A program made the position numbers and the translations under genes. A stretch of DNA of 64,000 nucleotides. Origin: Polyporus tsugae (lineage: Eukaryota; Basidiomycota; Agaricomycetes; Polyporales; Polyporaceae). This document shows, piece by piece, positions 10,502 to 22,330 of this stretch. Location of the stretch: positions 2,108,001 to 2,172,000 of the forward strand of contig JAHRBS010000001.1 in assembly GCA_024305745.1 (NCBI GenBank). The letters run 5' to 3'. Below the pieces are notes generated by a model. That model did not search any database. It had not been told where the DNA came from and saw only the letters and a program-made list of their open reading frames with translations. Each line of letters starts with the position of its first letter. Position 1 is the stretch's first letter.

Positions 10502-11874
10502 TCAACTAGCACCGCAAATGGTGAGCTCCCGCATCTCTTGCAGTACATTCTCGACCTAGCCACATCAGTATCAGCGGTCATGAACAAACCCGACGCCGCA
10601 ACGGGGTGCGTACCTGTGCATCCAGTTGACCTGCGGCATAGTCGTCGCGTACGCTGTCGTCGAAATATCTGCAAGACAAGGCAGGCCAACGTGCGTCAGG
10701 TAAACGGCGGGGCACGAGCGAGCAAAACAAGATGAACCTTTGCACGCCACCCAGCTTCTCGTAGCCCTCTTCCGCGAATTTGCATTGCATCCGGATCATG
10801 GCCTCGAAGCTGGGGTCAAAGTAGGGGATGCGGAGATCGAGGAGCTGTGGGAGTTCCGAGATGAGCTGCTCGTTCATCATGTCGAACACCTCCTTCGCCT
10901 CGTCGTGTTCTTGTTGTGCCTGGGGGGTAAAGCAACGCATCCCGAAGCTGGTCAGACGATGCCCGAGAAGAGAACAGGGGACGCACTTTAGGAAGCTTCG
11001 TGGGGTCCTCGCTCGGCTTCTGGATGAGCTTGTTCATCCTGCTTCTTGCCGCATCGTAGTCTAGGAGCTGTTGGGGATGAGATAGGGAAACGCGAGAAGA
11101 AGAGAGGAAGGGGTGCGGACCTTGTGCGCTCGCTTGCCGATGTGCTCGTTCACGACGGGGAATATTGCGTTCATCTTACCGAGGGGCTCCATCACTGTTG
11201 TGCGGTACGGCGTTTCCTTCGATGCAGTTCGTTGGGACGTTCTGGTCGGGATATCAGAGAAAGACAAGCGGACGTACGAGTTCGCGACCGATGCCGGTAT
11301 CCAAATCGTCGACAGCACGTTTGTACGCATGTGCAGCCATCGCCCCTTCCGAGGCCTTGTCCGCGGCGCCGTAGAAGACGTCGATGGTATCTGCTAGACG
11401 GCCCTGTGTTGCGGTCATGGCTTCGCGGTCGTCAGACGGGAGCACCGGAGAGAAGACCTCGACAGCTCCGAACGCACCCTTCATCGCGTCCGAGTACCCC
11501 TTGCCCGCCTTCTGCAAAGCCTGACATTCCTTCTCGAATCTGTTCCCAAGAGAAGCACCATGAAGCGACCCAATGGAGAAAATCACGAGGCGGGGGAGGA
11601 AGAACGCACAGTTTGTACTTGGCCTCCTCATCCGCGAACTCCCGGTCGACGGTGCGCTCGATCTGGCCGGTCTTCTGCAAGAGCTGCACAACGCAACAGA
11701 GATCCAGAAGTCAGGCCCAGTCCACATCCAAATCGCTTAAGAGACGGGGTTACCGAAGTGCCTGCGCGCGAAAAACCCTTCTTGAATCTAGGGTGGTGCA
11801 TGCGGTCACCGCCCGTCAGCCTCTCCGGCGTTGCACTGGAAACGACGGGGGCATGCTCACCCTGTCCAGCTCAT
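10502..11874 (-). CDS. hob3: BAR-domain protein, RVS161/Hob3 type
   Basis: Predicted 264-residue protein (yeast Rvs161 has 265). Ten exons: 11861-11874, 11754-11787, 11610-11683, 11478-11539, 11278-11420, 11121-11216, 10987-11067, 10738-10919, 10614-10668, 10502-10555. It opens MSWTGFKKGFSRAGTS followed by LLQKTGQIERTVDREF, the hallmark N-terminus of the Rvs161/Hob3 class. It keeps YKLFEKECQALQ, TIDVFYG, PVVNEHIGKR and LPQLLDLRIPYFDPSFEAMI and ends without an SH3 domain, which separates it from Rvs167/Hob1. BAR dimers bind curved membrane at endocytic sites and help with actin patch function and scission. An apparent extra segment (GAFGAVEVFSP...) is a 57-nt intron (11421-11477). Assignment is secure; the symbol is by analogy with fission yeast. 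Confidence 0.92.
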
Positions 11875-13025
11875 GGCGCGTCAGTTGTCGGGAGGCGAGC
11901 TAGTGGGGAACGGAGAAGAAAGGAGTGTAGTCTGCCGAGGCAGGCGTTGGCGGTGCGGCAATTGCGAGGAGACTGAGCTGCAGCAGCCACTGCGGATAGA
12001 GGCGTCTTTCAGATCGCAGCGATGGTGGGCGCCGAGCTCATGGCGGTTCCGCACTGCCCGATTAGGACTAGGCACACCTCCGCCCGGCCTCATGAACGTA
12101 TCGCGGCTAGCCTTGCAAGGGCTCAGCAAGCCGTTTCTCTGACGATCTCCTCGTCAACCACCATTCTTCGCCAGAATCGAGTATTTGCCACCCGTTCTCG
12201 ACATGCGAAGCACAACAAACCTGACTATGCCCCAGCACGCACCGGGCAGTGGATTCGTCTCGAAACTTTGTTCTAAACCCGGATACGCCGGAACAGAAGC
12301 AAGTACGGCCACAAAAGTGACAGCATCGTATGTGAGTTCGTACCACGAGGATAAGAAACTTACATGAATAAAAGTGCGATTCAAGGTTGCCGGCGGTGCT
12401 CGAAGGAAACGCTTCCGACCAGCCCGCCTGAGAACAAGAATGACTCCCATCGCCGTGGCAACAACACGAGTCGCGAAAGTTAGAGTTTCCCCGACGGTCT
12501 GAATCTCGTTGCTTGCCCACCCGTGGCCACGCCAATTGTCGTCGAGCCACCGTAAGCGTTCGCTAGTCCTAGTACTAAAATCGTCTCGAAAGGGAAGACC
12601 GCGACATCATTTAACCTATTGCCTCTTACTACTTAGCATGGCCCCGGATGCGAGTTGCCCCGACGTCGGGTGCGGGGTCATCGGAGGTGTCGCGAGGGCA
12701 TGGAGGCTTTACCTAGATCGTGCTACTCGTAGATCCGGCTGGTCGGAAGTTTCACGGCTCCGGGGGTAGAGGCTGTCGCTTACAACGACAGCATACTAGA
12801 ACCACGCATATGGTCTCCTAAAACAATCTGAGGCTACAACCGAAACTAACCGCTGACGTACTCTTTATATTGAAGAGGGCGAGGCATTGTGATTGAGCAT
12901 ATGCCTGCAGGTATGCTGCGCATAACCGTGCCATGGTGACAATAGCGTAAGATTCCAAAAACCCATGCGGGTCCAAGGGGATCGATACGCACAAGGCTGC
13001 GCACTCGCCATGCGGATATTTGTCG
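11875..13025. other. Intergenic region, possible unresolved minus-strand gene
   Basis: The BAR gene promoter should lie at its left end. On the minus strand 12370-12600 reads continuously as RLRWLDDNWRGHGWASNEIQ... and then a mildly hydrophobic stretch ending FLRAPPATLNRTFIH, directly before a GTAAGT donor at about 12361. A possible acceptor lies downstream, but no start codon or convincing partner exon was found. I do not call a gene; 12100-12650 should be checked with transcript data. Confidence 0.3.
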
Positions 13026-14009
13026 TTACATCGGTATCCGCTCAACCTCCTCCAAGGTCCAGTATTTCCTCATGTTTTCTCCGGAGAGGTCCTTCACCTG
13101 CGTTATCATTCGGATGCCCATCGGATATTTCCAGGTCGATGTCGGGCGAGGGTATGAGGATATTAATAAGGACCCCCTCCTATCGCCCGGACACCGCAAA
13201 CTCATCAATGCCACTCACCTCTTGATCCAAGTGACTGAACAGCACTTCCCGCCAACTGTCGAGACATGCGCGCATCTCCTCGGGATTGTAGGTAGCGGGC
13301 TCATCGATCCACTTCCGAACGAGCTTCGTGAGCTCCTCCACACCTATCAGTGCGCCAATCGAACACGTCAGTTGTTGCCTGTATCAAGACGTAACAGCCG
13401 GATAGTATGGCTCGGACTCTCACCATGGTGAATGGCTTCGTGCGACTTTAAGTGGACTTCGTTATCCTGGAAATCTTCCATGCGCTTGGCGAGGATCGGG
13501 AAGATATGGCGTTCCTCGATGGTGTGATGCACCGTCAGGCCTAGAAGTCAACCGAGGCACGGCCGACAGCAATGGTGGATCAGTATTGCCCTCATCCAAG
13601 CGCAATTCTCACAACGGACTTTTCGAGAGCTGCGATGCGAGCCGGAGATACATCGGTAGGGACATCCCTCTCCTCGTGAACGAGCCGTCTGCGAGCTGTC
13701 CACCCAAATCTATGAGCAACGTTCCAAACCCAGACGAGAGCCCGGGAGGCGACCGTCGTCAACCTATTGCTGTGACACGTACCTCATACAGCGCGTTGAC
13801 TATTTGTGCATGCCGTCTGTGAGCGACGCCGCAACGGTGCTGATAGGCGGAGAACGTGCGTACATTCGTGCTTGAAATGGTCGTGGAAGAACGACATGCC
13901 CTCGGACAGCTGCGTGGCACACGATCAGCATACATCGCGTTCCTTGGACAAGGAGAGCTAGCGGTGCGCGAGTACTCACGCGGTTCCAGCGTGCCTCTTC
14001 GTTGGTCAT
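13026..14009 (-). CDS. Hemerythrin-like HHE domain protein
   Basis: Predicted 160-residue protein in seven exons: 13980-14009, 13864-13909, 13783-13799, 13620-13695, 13424-13540, 13219-13343, 13026-13097. It is a helical HHE-type protein. Likely metal ligands are H19/H21 (FFHDHF), H61-H62 with E65/E66 and H68 (VHHTIEERHIFP), H90 and H94-H95 (KSHEAIHHG), and H133 with D135/E137 (SHLDQE). Such proteins carry a di-iron site and are linked to oxygen, NO or iron handling; the exact role here is unknown. The C-terminus (GENMRKYW, then LEEVERIPM) is typical of fungal members. The start is uncertain: the first exon is open upstream to Met codons at 14114 and 14162, which would add an Arg/Ser/Ala-rich, acid-free stretch (MLRSLALSYSTAASLGRTFS) resembling a mitochondrial presequence. 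Confidence 0.82.
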
Positions 14010-14223
14010 GTAGTCGAGGTGCAGATAGCGAGATGTTGCAGGATAACGCCAGCTGGAAAAAGTTCGCCCCAAGGAAGCTGCAGTCGAATAGCTCAGGGCC
14101 AAGCTCCTGAGCATATGCAAATTCCTAGGACCGCTGTGATCAGCTCGTGGGTTTTCGTTCAAGTATAACTTACCAGAGCCTCAGATGGCTCGGTGGGAGT
14201 AGTGGTTGTGATCAAAGGTCGTA

Positions 14224-14449
14224 ATGTTGCTTACGTTGGCGCTGGACGAGATTCGCGATCGTGCACACATCCTTCCCAATCCGAAGTCGCACGAAGCGCC
14301 GGAACCACATTGGGACGCTCCCGAACTGCTCCCGAACCCTTTGAAGCTGGCCACGGTGAGTGCACGAGAAACCAAAACACGGGCGATGTGCCTAACTTCC
14401 TGGGGAGCAGGACTTGCTGGATCTTGGACTGCCCGAGTCTGTCATATGA
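14224..14449 (+). CDS. Possible small two-exon gene, 56 residues
   Basis: Exons 14224-14355 and 14411-14449 flank a 55-nt intron with textbook signals: GTGAGT donor, CTAAC branch site and GGAGCAG acceptor. The spliced frame gives an acidic 56-residue peptide (middle PKSHEAPEPHWDAPELLPNP, end LLDLGLPESVI). No family recognised. It could instead be the 3' end of a longer gene whose upstream exons I could not place. It lies between two minus-strand genes and overlaps possible upstream exons of the hemerythrin gene on the other strand. Confidence 0.35.
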
Positions 14450-14834
14450 CGGTGCGGAGGGTTAATATGAGGAATATACGAGTACCCGGGTCACGGCCGG
14501 TGAACCCCGTTTCTCGTTGGGCAGTCCAGCCTTGGCGAACAAGAAATGATTGCCATTCATACGCGTTAGCGGCCTCATGACAGTTTTACGGAAGTCGCGG
14601 TGGTGGCATGCGGACACTCGGTTCTGACTTCTTCTGAGTTCAGACCAGGGGCCCAGGCGCGGCGCGGTCGTCTGGGACGCCGTGAACATTTGTATCGATA
14701 TGCGTCCAGTGTCTCGAACGAGAGCTATATCTGCGGGTAAGCGGGGCATGGGCGCGCACGACGGCGGAAGATCCTGCGTTCTCCTTGGTTACACTGTAGT
14801 GAGTACAGCCTGGATTGAAAGCAAACGCTCCAGG
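14450..14834. other. Intergenic region
   Basis: Short region containing the 3' side of the Sdh assembly factor gene. Nothing recognisable was seen in it. Confidence 0.4.
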
Positions 14835-15212
14835 TCAGAAATCGGAAACCCTGCCCTTGAAGCTCCAATCTCCACCATCCTCGGCCCAGCGCCTGACAGG
14901 CTCGCGCTTTGGCCCGCCCTGCTCCCCTGTTACAGGGTTCGTGTTGCCCTCGAATTCCGCTTGGATAGGTGCGCGAGCGTCGGGATGCATAGTCATGTCC
15001 ATCTCCACTTGAACGGTGTCGGCCTTCGCTGAGAGAGGGGCCTGTGCTGCGCGCACGAGTTCCTCGAACTCGCGCTGCTGCTCTCTAGGGAGGGGCGGCG
15101 GCGCTGGCCGGACGAGCGAGCCACCGGAGGACATTGTCCTCAGAATGTTTCGCACGAGTTTAAGGTTCCGCGGACGAGGACGCAGGACTGATGTGATGGC
15201 CGCGCGGTGCAT
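14835..15212 (-). CDS. Succinate dehydrogenase assembly factor 4 (Sdh8 type)
   Basis: Single-exon 125-residue protein. The C-terminus NPVTGEQGGPKREP, then GDWSFKGRVSDF is the diagnostic SDHAF4/Sdh8 signature; this matrix chaperone binds flavinylated SdhA and protects it during complex II assembly. The N-terminus (MHRAAITSVLRPRPRNLKLV) is rich in Arg and lacks acids, a good mitochondrial presequence, so I chose this Met rather than the one 69 nt upstream at 15281, which would add an acidic, non-targeting stretch. A Pro-rich linker with PREQQREFEELVRAAQ joins the two parts. Confidence 0.88.
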   Translation of the reverse strand: MHRAAITSVLRPRPRNLKLVRNILRTMSSGGSLVRPAPPPLPREQQREFEELVRAAQAPLSAKADTVQVEMDMTMHPDARAPIQAEFEGNTNPVTGEQGGPKREPVRRWAEDGGDWSFKGRVSDF

Positions 15213-16692
15213 CGTTCGACGACGTTCCGGGAGTTCTGAAATGGAAATCGCCTGGCCAGAAGCCTCAGTTAGTGCACACAAGACTATGCCGTCGGTTCGC
15301 GTACGCAGTAGATGGTCCCTTGCGGGTGATAGAATTCTGTTGCAGCAGCAAAACGTAAGTTACCACACGGATGGGGTGGACTGGCTCCGAGAGCGTACCG
15401 GGATCGAATAAGCGGCGCGCTAACGTTGCGAGGGAGCCTCGTATTCCAAGGCTTACACCGGGGCAATGGTTAAAATACTGGAGGCGCGTCCCCGGTGCCA
15501 ATGTACACGTGTAAGGCTGAGGTTGATGGGGGGACGGATGTAAGAGACACGGAGCCGGAGACACTCCGATTCCTACAGAGCGCCCACGCGGGCCACGTGG
15601 TTTGCACGCCAAATCTCTGGGCTTCTTCGTCAGCCGATTCGCAGGAGCGCGGCACAACGATGAGCCCTACTTCCACCGCGCCTCGTCCATCGTGTCGCCC
15701 AGGGGAGGCAGGAGTGCGCAGTACGCACGACGCGATGGCTCGCCGACACACGCCGACACGGACCACGTTGCCCTGGCGGCCAGGTTTGCCTGTCAAGGGA
15801 GGTCAAGTTGAGCTGCGGCGGGCTAAACTATATCGAACTATGGGCGCAGGTTGACGGACAACGGTATCGATGCCAGGTGTTAGCCGCATGTGTTTGCACG
15901 GGCCGGATGAAACCCGTTGCGGTACCGCGACGGGTTCAACAGCGATTGATGCGGCGACGCGCGGACTTGGTAACGCTCTATGTCCGCGCCTCAGGTTGTT
16001 GAAGTCACCGAAGAAGGTTGGTTGGCCCTCCTTGGCCCCCGTGGTCTGTGCCAGGGGAACCCTGCAGCTGCAAACTCAAACCAGGGACTTGCGTAGCGAG
16101 CATGCGGCGGGACAGGGACCGATGAGTCGTGGTGAGTGTTGTATTGTCGTGCTGTGGTGGTGTTGAGTTGCTGAGTCCGAACATACGTGGGAAAGACATA
16201 TCAGAATTCGGAAGAAGAACATCGTTCGAACAGTCTTCGAACACATACATGGGATGGTCGGCAACTTTGTGGTGAAGCGGTCGTCCGGACTAGCGAGAGA
16301 TGGTCCGAGGCAACCAACACGGTGCTCAGGCGACAAGGAGGCGGAGAGCGCAACGGAGCCATTGCCAATGTCAAGGCACTAGTGCGAGCCGGTCCCCTTG
16401 GTTGCTCGGGTTGGCGTAAGTAGGACGTGTTGGTGATCGATGGGGCAGAGTGGGATCGGTGAGAGAGGATCGGATGGACGATCGAGGGCGGCGTGGTCGA
16501 GGAGGGTGCGGGGGAGGAGCACGCGAGGCAAACGTGGCCGAGGCTGTCGAAATGTCGGGGATTGGGGCGGGTGGGGAGAGGAGTTCTGCCGAGGATGTGC
16601 ACGTGAGAAAGTGGCTAGGAGAAGTCGGCCATTACGAGAAAGTCACAGGAGCAGAATGGGAAAGTGATTGCGCCTCTCCAGCGCCCTGGAAG
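15213..16692. other. Intergenic region before the zinc-cluster regulator
   Basis: About 1.5 kb between divergent genes. Frames such as 15495-15854 (+) and 15470-15796 (-) overlap one another and show no family resemblance. A plus-strand frame open from 16450 joins the regulator; the residues before 16693 are Arg/Gly-rich and look non-coding, and the strand is purine-rich there (GGGAGGAG runs), probably 5' untranslated or promoter sequence. Confidence 0.4.
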
Positions 16693-19600
16693 ATGGGCGT
16701 GAATAAGAACTTCACAAATGTCCCTCTCCACCGCCCGCTCTCCGGTCCCCGCCTCCAACTCCCGCCCCCCCCCCGCCCACCATCCGTCCACGCCGTCCCC
16801 GTCGGTCCCACAGCGCCCATGCACCCATCCGGCCCCTCCGGCTGGACTCCGGGACAGCCTACTGCGGTTATCGACCTCGGCGAAGAATTCGCCCCTGATC
16901 CGTCAAACGCTTCCACGGCCGCCTTGCAGTTCTCGGCCGCCTACTACGCCATCGACTCTTCCGCTGAAGGAAATGGCTCCAAGAAGCGAAAGGTAGAACG
17001 TGCTTGTGATTTCTGTCGCAAGAGAAAGGCCAGATGTGACGGTCCAAAAATGCCCGACAACATATGCAGCAATTGCATAACCAACGCCAGGACATGCACC
17101 TATCTGTACGCATATTTCCCCCCATCTCTCTACCCTATCGCCTTCCTGATAGCCCGCATACACTCTACAGGGAAGGATCAAAGCCCCGGGGCCCGCCCAA
17201 GGCGTGAGTGTCGCGCCCGTCCTCCTAGCCGCGCGCCTTAGCTGACCGCTCTCCAGCTACGTCGTCGGTCTCGAGGATCGTGTAGAGAAGTTACAGGCCA
17301 TCCTCAAGCGGGTTAGTGTCCTCTCGGCAATCTTGTCGGGCTCCCCGTCCCCGTCCCCGTCCCTTCCCCAAAGTCCCCGCCATTCTCGATACGCCCAGCT
17401 ACTAACTCCCCTTTTTTGCAGCTCCGCCCCGAATGCGACTTTGCAGCGGAGCTGGGGCCCCCCATTATCCGTGATTCCTGGAAGAACGCCGACCCAGCAC
17501 CTCCCGTACCCTCGTCCGACAAGGCACGTTCAGACTCGCCCAAAGTTATCAACTCGCCGTCGATCAGCAGGAAGCAGTCCCTCGCCTCTCTCGCGGCACC
17601 CCAGCCCAATCGAGCGTGTCCAACGTCACACACTGGGAAGGGCAGCGACACGGCTAAGACGTCCAAAGGCGGCAAGCACGGTCGCATGTCAAGTGGATAT
17701 GACTCTCCCTCGAACTCGGACGACCCCTCCAGCTCTTCTCTGTCCGATTCGTCCGATACAGATGATCTAGGAGAGTTGAGTGTAGTGCGCGGCTTGAAGA
17801 GGTTAACCTTGCGTGGCCTCGAACCGACGGAGGGCTCGCCTGAAAGGTATCTGAATGACAACCAGCTCCGCTTCCATGGCAAGAGCAGCTCCTTCAAGCT
17901 AATCTCTCACACCCGCGAACTAATTCAACGCCACATCGTCGAAACGTCGAGCGACGGCCGTCAGTCTAATTCTCCCGCGGACATCCAGCTGCCCTCCCCA
18001 ACGAGCAACAAGCGTCCCGAGTTCTGGACACTACCGCCGGTGCGTCCTGGTCGACGAGTGTGCGGCCGTAGTCCCTGGCTGATTACAATCATAGTGGGAG
18101 AAGACGTTTGAGAACGTGGACGACCCTACGCGCCTGCCTGATTGGCTCTTGCCCGCGTTCCCGCCACAAGACCTAGCCGAAAAGCTCATCAGCGACTATT
18201 TCAACTTTAACAATAGCACGTTCTCGGTAGGTTCATCTTAGCCCCGCGCTTCCTTGTGTTCCACCTCATTTCCTGTCATCACGCGCTCACGCTTCCGATC
18301 CCAAGCTTCTGCACCGGCCGACGTTTGAACGACAATGGCGGGAGAAACTGTACACGACAAACGTTTGGTTTGCATGTGTCTGTCTGGCCATCTTCGGTGT
18401 CGCGAGTAGATGGAGCTCGGACCCCCGCGTCCTTCCCGACGATGTGGCGGACAAGGCGACTGAAGGCGGCGACGACGGCATATGGACTCTAGCCGGTTGG
18501 CGGTACATTGCGGTCGGCGTGAGTGAGTCCCACATCCACCCTTTTCCCGAAAGGATTTCTGAGTCTTATCTTCGTGCGCGTCAATGCGTTACAGAAATAC
18601 ACGAAACGCGGCGGAGCGTGCTGCTGCCCCCAGAGCTGCTCGAGATCCAAAGTTTCTCTGTAAGTCGTGCGGGCGCCGTCGTTGTGTGCGGCGAATTCAA
18701 TTCTGACGCCCCCCCGACCCATATCCGTGGTTTCCTTCGCACTGCGCTTCCCGTGGATGCCTGCGTCGTGAACGGCTGACGTGGCCGCACGGCGCCCATG
18801 CAGCTCATCGGTCTGTATTTTCGTGGCACTGTCGCACTGCACGGATCCTGGTTCTATCTCAGCGTGGGCGTGCTCAAGGCGCAAGACATCGGTGCGCACC
18901 GGCGGAAGATCTACGGGCGGAAGCCGACCGTGGAGGAGGAGCTCTGGAAACGCGCGTACTGGCACCTCGTTGCATTCGACCGCATAGGCAGCATGCTAAT
19001 TGGCAGGTCATGCTGTTCGCGCGAGGAAGAGTGAGTGGCACACAGCCGCCGTTCTGGGGTCCTGCCATATGCGCGTTTATCTGACTTCTGACTTCTCCCG
19101 CGTCCTTTCCCCTCTTCGATCTGCAGCCTGGACCTGGACTTGCCCCTCGAGGTCGACGACGAGTACTGGGAGAACGATGACCCGGAGCTCGCGTTTCGCC
19201 AGCCTGACGGCAAGCCCGCGCTTGTGTCGGGTTTCGTCCACTGGATCAAACTCAGCCACGTTGTAGCGTACGCGCTCAAGATGCTTGTGAGTTACTCGTT
19301 GGATGCTTCGATTCTCCGAGGTTTTAGCATAATACTCACTGCGCTGCATCGCAGTACACTCCCAGCGAGTCTAAAGCGGCATTAGGTTTGACCGGGGCGG
19401 ACTGGAAAGAGGAGACGGTCCAAAAGCTCAACGATGCTTTATTGAAATGGGTCGAAGAACTTCCAGAGCATTGTAAGCCGCTTTTCACATAATCAAATGT
19501 TGACCACCCTTCGTTGACCCTCCTGGCTGCACAGTGAGATGGAGACCTGACATGGAAGATCGCACGTTTGCGAGTCAGGCTGCGACGCTATACACCACGT

Positions 19601-21032
19601 ACCACCTCGTCCAGATCATCATATACCGACCGTTCATCCACATTCCTCGCGGACAACTGTTAAACCGACCATACTCGAGCCAACGTTCCGCCTTTTCTCG
19701 GACAGCGCTGTCGATATGCCTGAACGCTGCAAGAGCTGGCGCATACATCATGGACGTTCAGACGCGTCGTGGCATGCTAAATATCACGAACGTCATCCAC
19801 GTCTCGATCGTATGTGCGGGCGTCCTGCTCGTTCGCCTCTGGGATCTCATCGGACAATATGGCACGTCGCGGGGCATCGTGTCACAGGAGGGGCGCGCTC
19901 AGATGTCGCAAGAGATCTCGTCCATCGTGGACGAGATTGGAGATGTGATGGCGAGGTTGGAGGAGGTCAGCCCGAAATGGGAACTAGCTCGTAAAATGCT
20001 GTAAGTGGTTATTTCCGGAGACGCACAGACTCCGAGTGGGCTAAATGGGTGCTGACTACGCGTCTATATGTTTGTAAAGCGACGAGATCAAGGATGCCTT
20101 ACCGAACAGCCCGACGGGAGAGACGTCCCCGGGCCGCCTCTTCCCGCGAGAGTCATCCTACGAAAATCTAGTTCCGCCGGCTTCGGCTTCCGACTCACCC
20201 GTAGTCCCCTCTCAAAGGTACGGTCCCCCACAAGCCCCTCCGCTCACCCCACGCGAAAGCTACGACCGTCGCGGGTATATGCAAGAATGTATCTCCGCTC
20301 CACAGCCTAGCTTAACTCGCCCATCCATGACGCTATACGAGGGTCCATCCTCTCAGGCACATTTGTCCTTCGGGTACGGAGGGAACGTTCCTCAGCTTTG
20401 GGACATGGATGGAGCGCCTGCATCTCCTCCGCCGCTGCTCGACTTCAACTTCTTCCCATCGCATCCTTCATCCCAACATCTCGTTCCGCCTCCTCCCCCA
20501 CCAGGGGCTCCATCACATAAGGGCCGCGATCCAGCGCGGATCTACATCCCCTCTCACCCGATCCATTCCGCCTCTATCCCTCACCGAAGCTCCTTGTCAT
20601 CTGTCGCGGCTTCTGATCACCGGGGCGCGACCTACCATTCCGTCCGTCCTCCGCCCCCACAGCCGCATCCTATTCGCACGAACTTCTCCCGCGGCTATCA
20701 GGAAGGCTATCACCAGCATTCCCCGCAAGTGTATGGCCCTGACACGAGCTCGACACGCCCTCTGCCCAGCGACTATCGCGCGTCGTACTGCAAACACGAA
20801 AATGAGCCGCTGGGGGACCACGAGTGTCTCCGACTGAGGCTTCTCGAAGAGGCATACCAACATCGATCTCTGCCTGGGCCCCCTCCGAACTCGGGCAGCA
20901 GCTCGGGTGTGGTATACGGCCCGTCGCACCATTCGTCGGACCAGTGGGCGAACGGTGGGCACAGGTACGTTTTTACGGCTTCCTCAAGCTGGAATTCACC
21001 GACTGATCGTCCGTGTGTATAGGTGGTCATGA
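16693..21032 (+). CDS. Zn(II)2Cys6 transcription factor with fungal-specific TF domain
   Basis: Predicted 1132-residue regulator in 13 exons: 16693-17105, 17171-17203, 17257-17311, 17422-18039, 18095-18226, 18306-18522, 18595-18659, 18804-19030, 19127-19286, 19355-19472, 19535-20000, 20080-20964, 21023-21032. The GAL4-type cluster has Cys at 105, 108, 115, 125, 128, 135 (CX2CX6CX9CX2CX6C), followed by the linker GSKPRGPPK and a short dimerisation helix YVVGLEDRVEKLQAIL. The middle matches the fungal-specific transcription factor domain: LLHRPTFERQW, AGWRYIAVG, DIGAHRRKIYGRKPTVEEEL, DDEYWENDDPELAF. The C-terminal 300 residues are Pro/Ser/His-rich, possibly an activation region. The exon 6 donor was set at 18523 rather than 18519 because only that restores the family sequence. 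Start codon uncertain. Target genes unknown. Confidence 0.88.
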
Positions 21033-22330
21033 CGTCTCCTGAGAACGGACCTTCAAACTCTTGTCCGTGTACGCGCGATCGTCGGACGTCCGAACGTTCT
21101 TTTCTCGGCTCCGCCTCGGTGCCCAGCCGGGGTGTTTGTGCTGCCCTGCCGCGGTGTATCTTTAGACGGTCCTCTAGACTTCTGATCGGGATGCCATGAA
21201 CGTTTTCTGACGCTTGGCATCATGAACGTTGGACCCCGGCTGTCAGCTCGCTCGGTTTCGTTCTTTTAGCTTTCTATGACTATTGTACCATTACTAGTAG
21301 CAATGTGACTTTATGATTGTAGACACATAATCGCTCCGTCGTTCGCTGTACATGTACGCGTCTTGTTCTGATCGGGCTTGGACAGTTGCTGTATTATAAT
21401 TATAGGCGTAATCGCCGCGACTCGCACCCTCACGCTTTCCCCGTATCTTTCCGACATCCCTTGCTGTGTATAGTGTAGCTTTCACACACGTATTTTAGCC
21501 CCCATTCCCAAGCAGTCGGATGGAACCGGCACCACTCGGGCACGTCATGAAGCCGCGATGATGGCGGAACCGAAGGGACGGGACGACACATGCACGAGGC
21601 CGCGATATCGATATCCTCCACCACAGAGTGCCATTGGCGTTGGGCAGGGCACAAATGATCAACCTCAAACTCTGACGACGGTTTCGACTGGCTACGGCCC
21701 AGTCGTGACACGTGGCGTACGGGATGTACTTACTCAAGCAATAGACTACGCTGCTACTGCGCATGTTGGGCGCGTGTATCTCGGAAGGAGTTTGCCAATG
21801 ACTCGGAGACTATGTATCATAGCGTCTTGCGACTTTATCGTCGGCTTCGGAGGGCCGTTGTGTACGGGTTCACGTATGTGCACAACAAGAGGTGATAGTG
21901 TGCCGAGTATAATTGAGGACTGCGGGGGCTGTGTTGAGTGTCGATTGATCAGCCTCCTTGCCTGCGTGCCATGTACCTGCAGGCTGCAGCATGCGAGTCA
22001 CAAAATGTTTGTTTGCCTCTGTTAGGATCAGAAGCCTCAGGTCAGCAACGCCAAACAACGCCACAGATCGTGGTCAGTCGGTGACGTCATGAAGATCATT
22101 ACCCAGGCCAAGTTTGGGCCAACGCCACTGAAGGATTATCCACCGAGGACATCAAGCAATGAATTAAGGACGTAGCTAGCGGGTACACATTGCGGAGCGG
22201 TCAAGGGTTCGCGCGGATTTGCGCGCGTGTCTCGAGCAATATTTACATATAGGACATAGGACAGACAAGTACACCATCAACATACTCCGAGAGGCCCCAC
22301 CCAACATCAACGAGGACGGACAAGTGGTTA
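21033..22330. other. Intergenic region between convergent genes
   Basis: About 1.3 kb with 3' ends of two convergent genes. AT-richer stretches with TTTAGC/TATAAT near 21270-21400 are compatible with 3' untranslated sequence. Frames here (e.g. 21558-22025 +) show no recognisable composition. No repeat found. Confidence 0.4.

Noticed and set aside
11046..11903. Plus-strand frame of 285 codons
   Set aside because: Lies opposite six exons of the BAR gene and continues across its introns.
15470..15854. Overlapping frames on both strands
   Set aside because: Neither strand has a recognisable protein, splice signals or start context; treated as intergenic.
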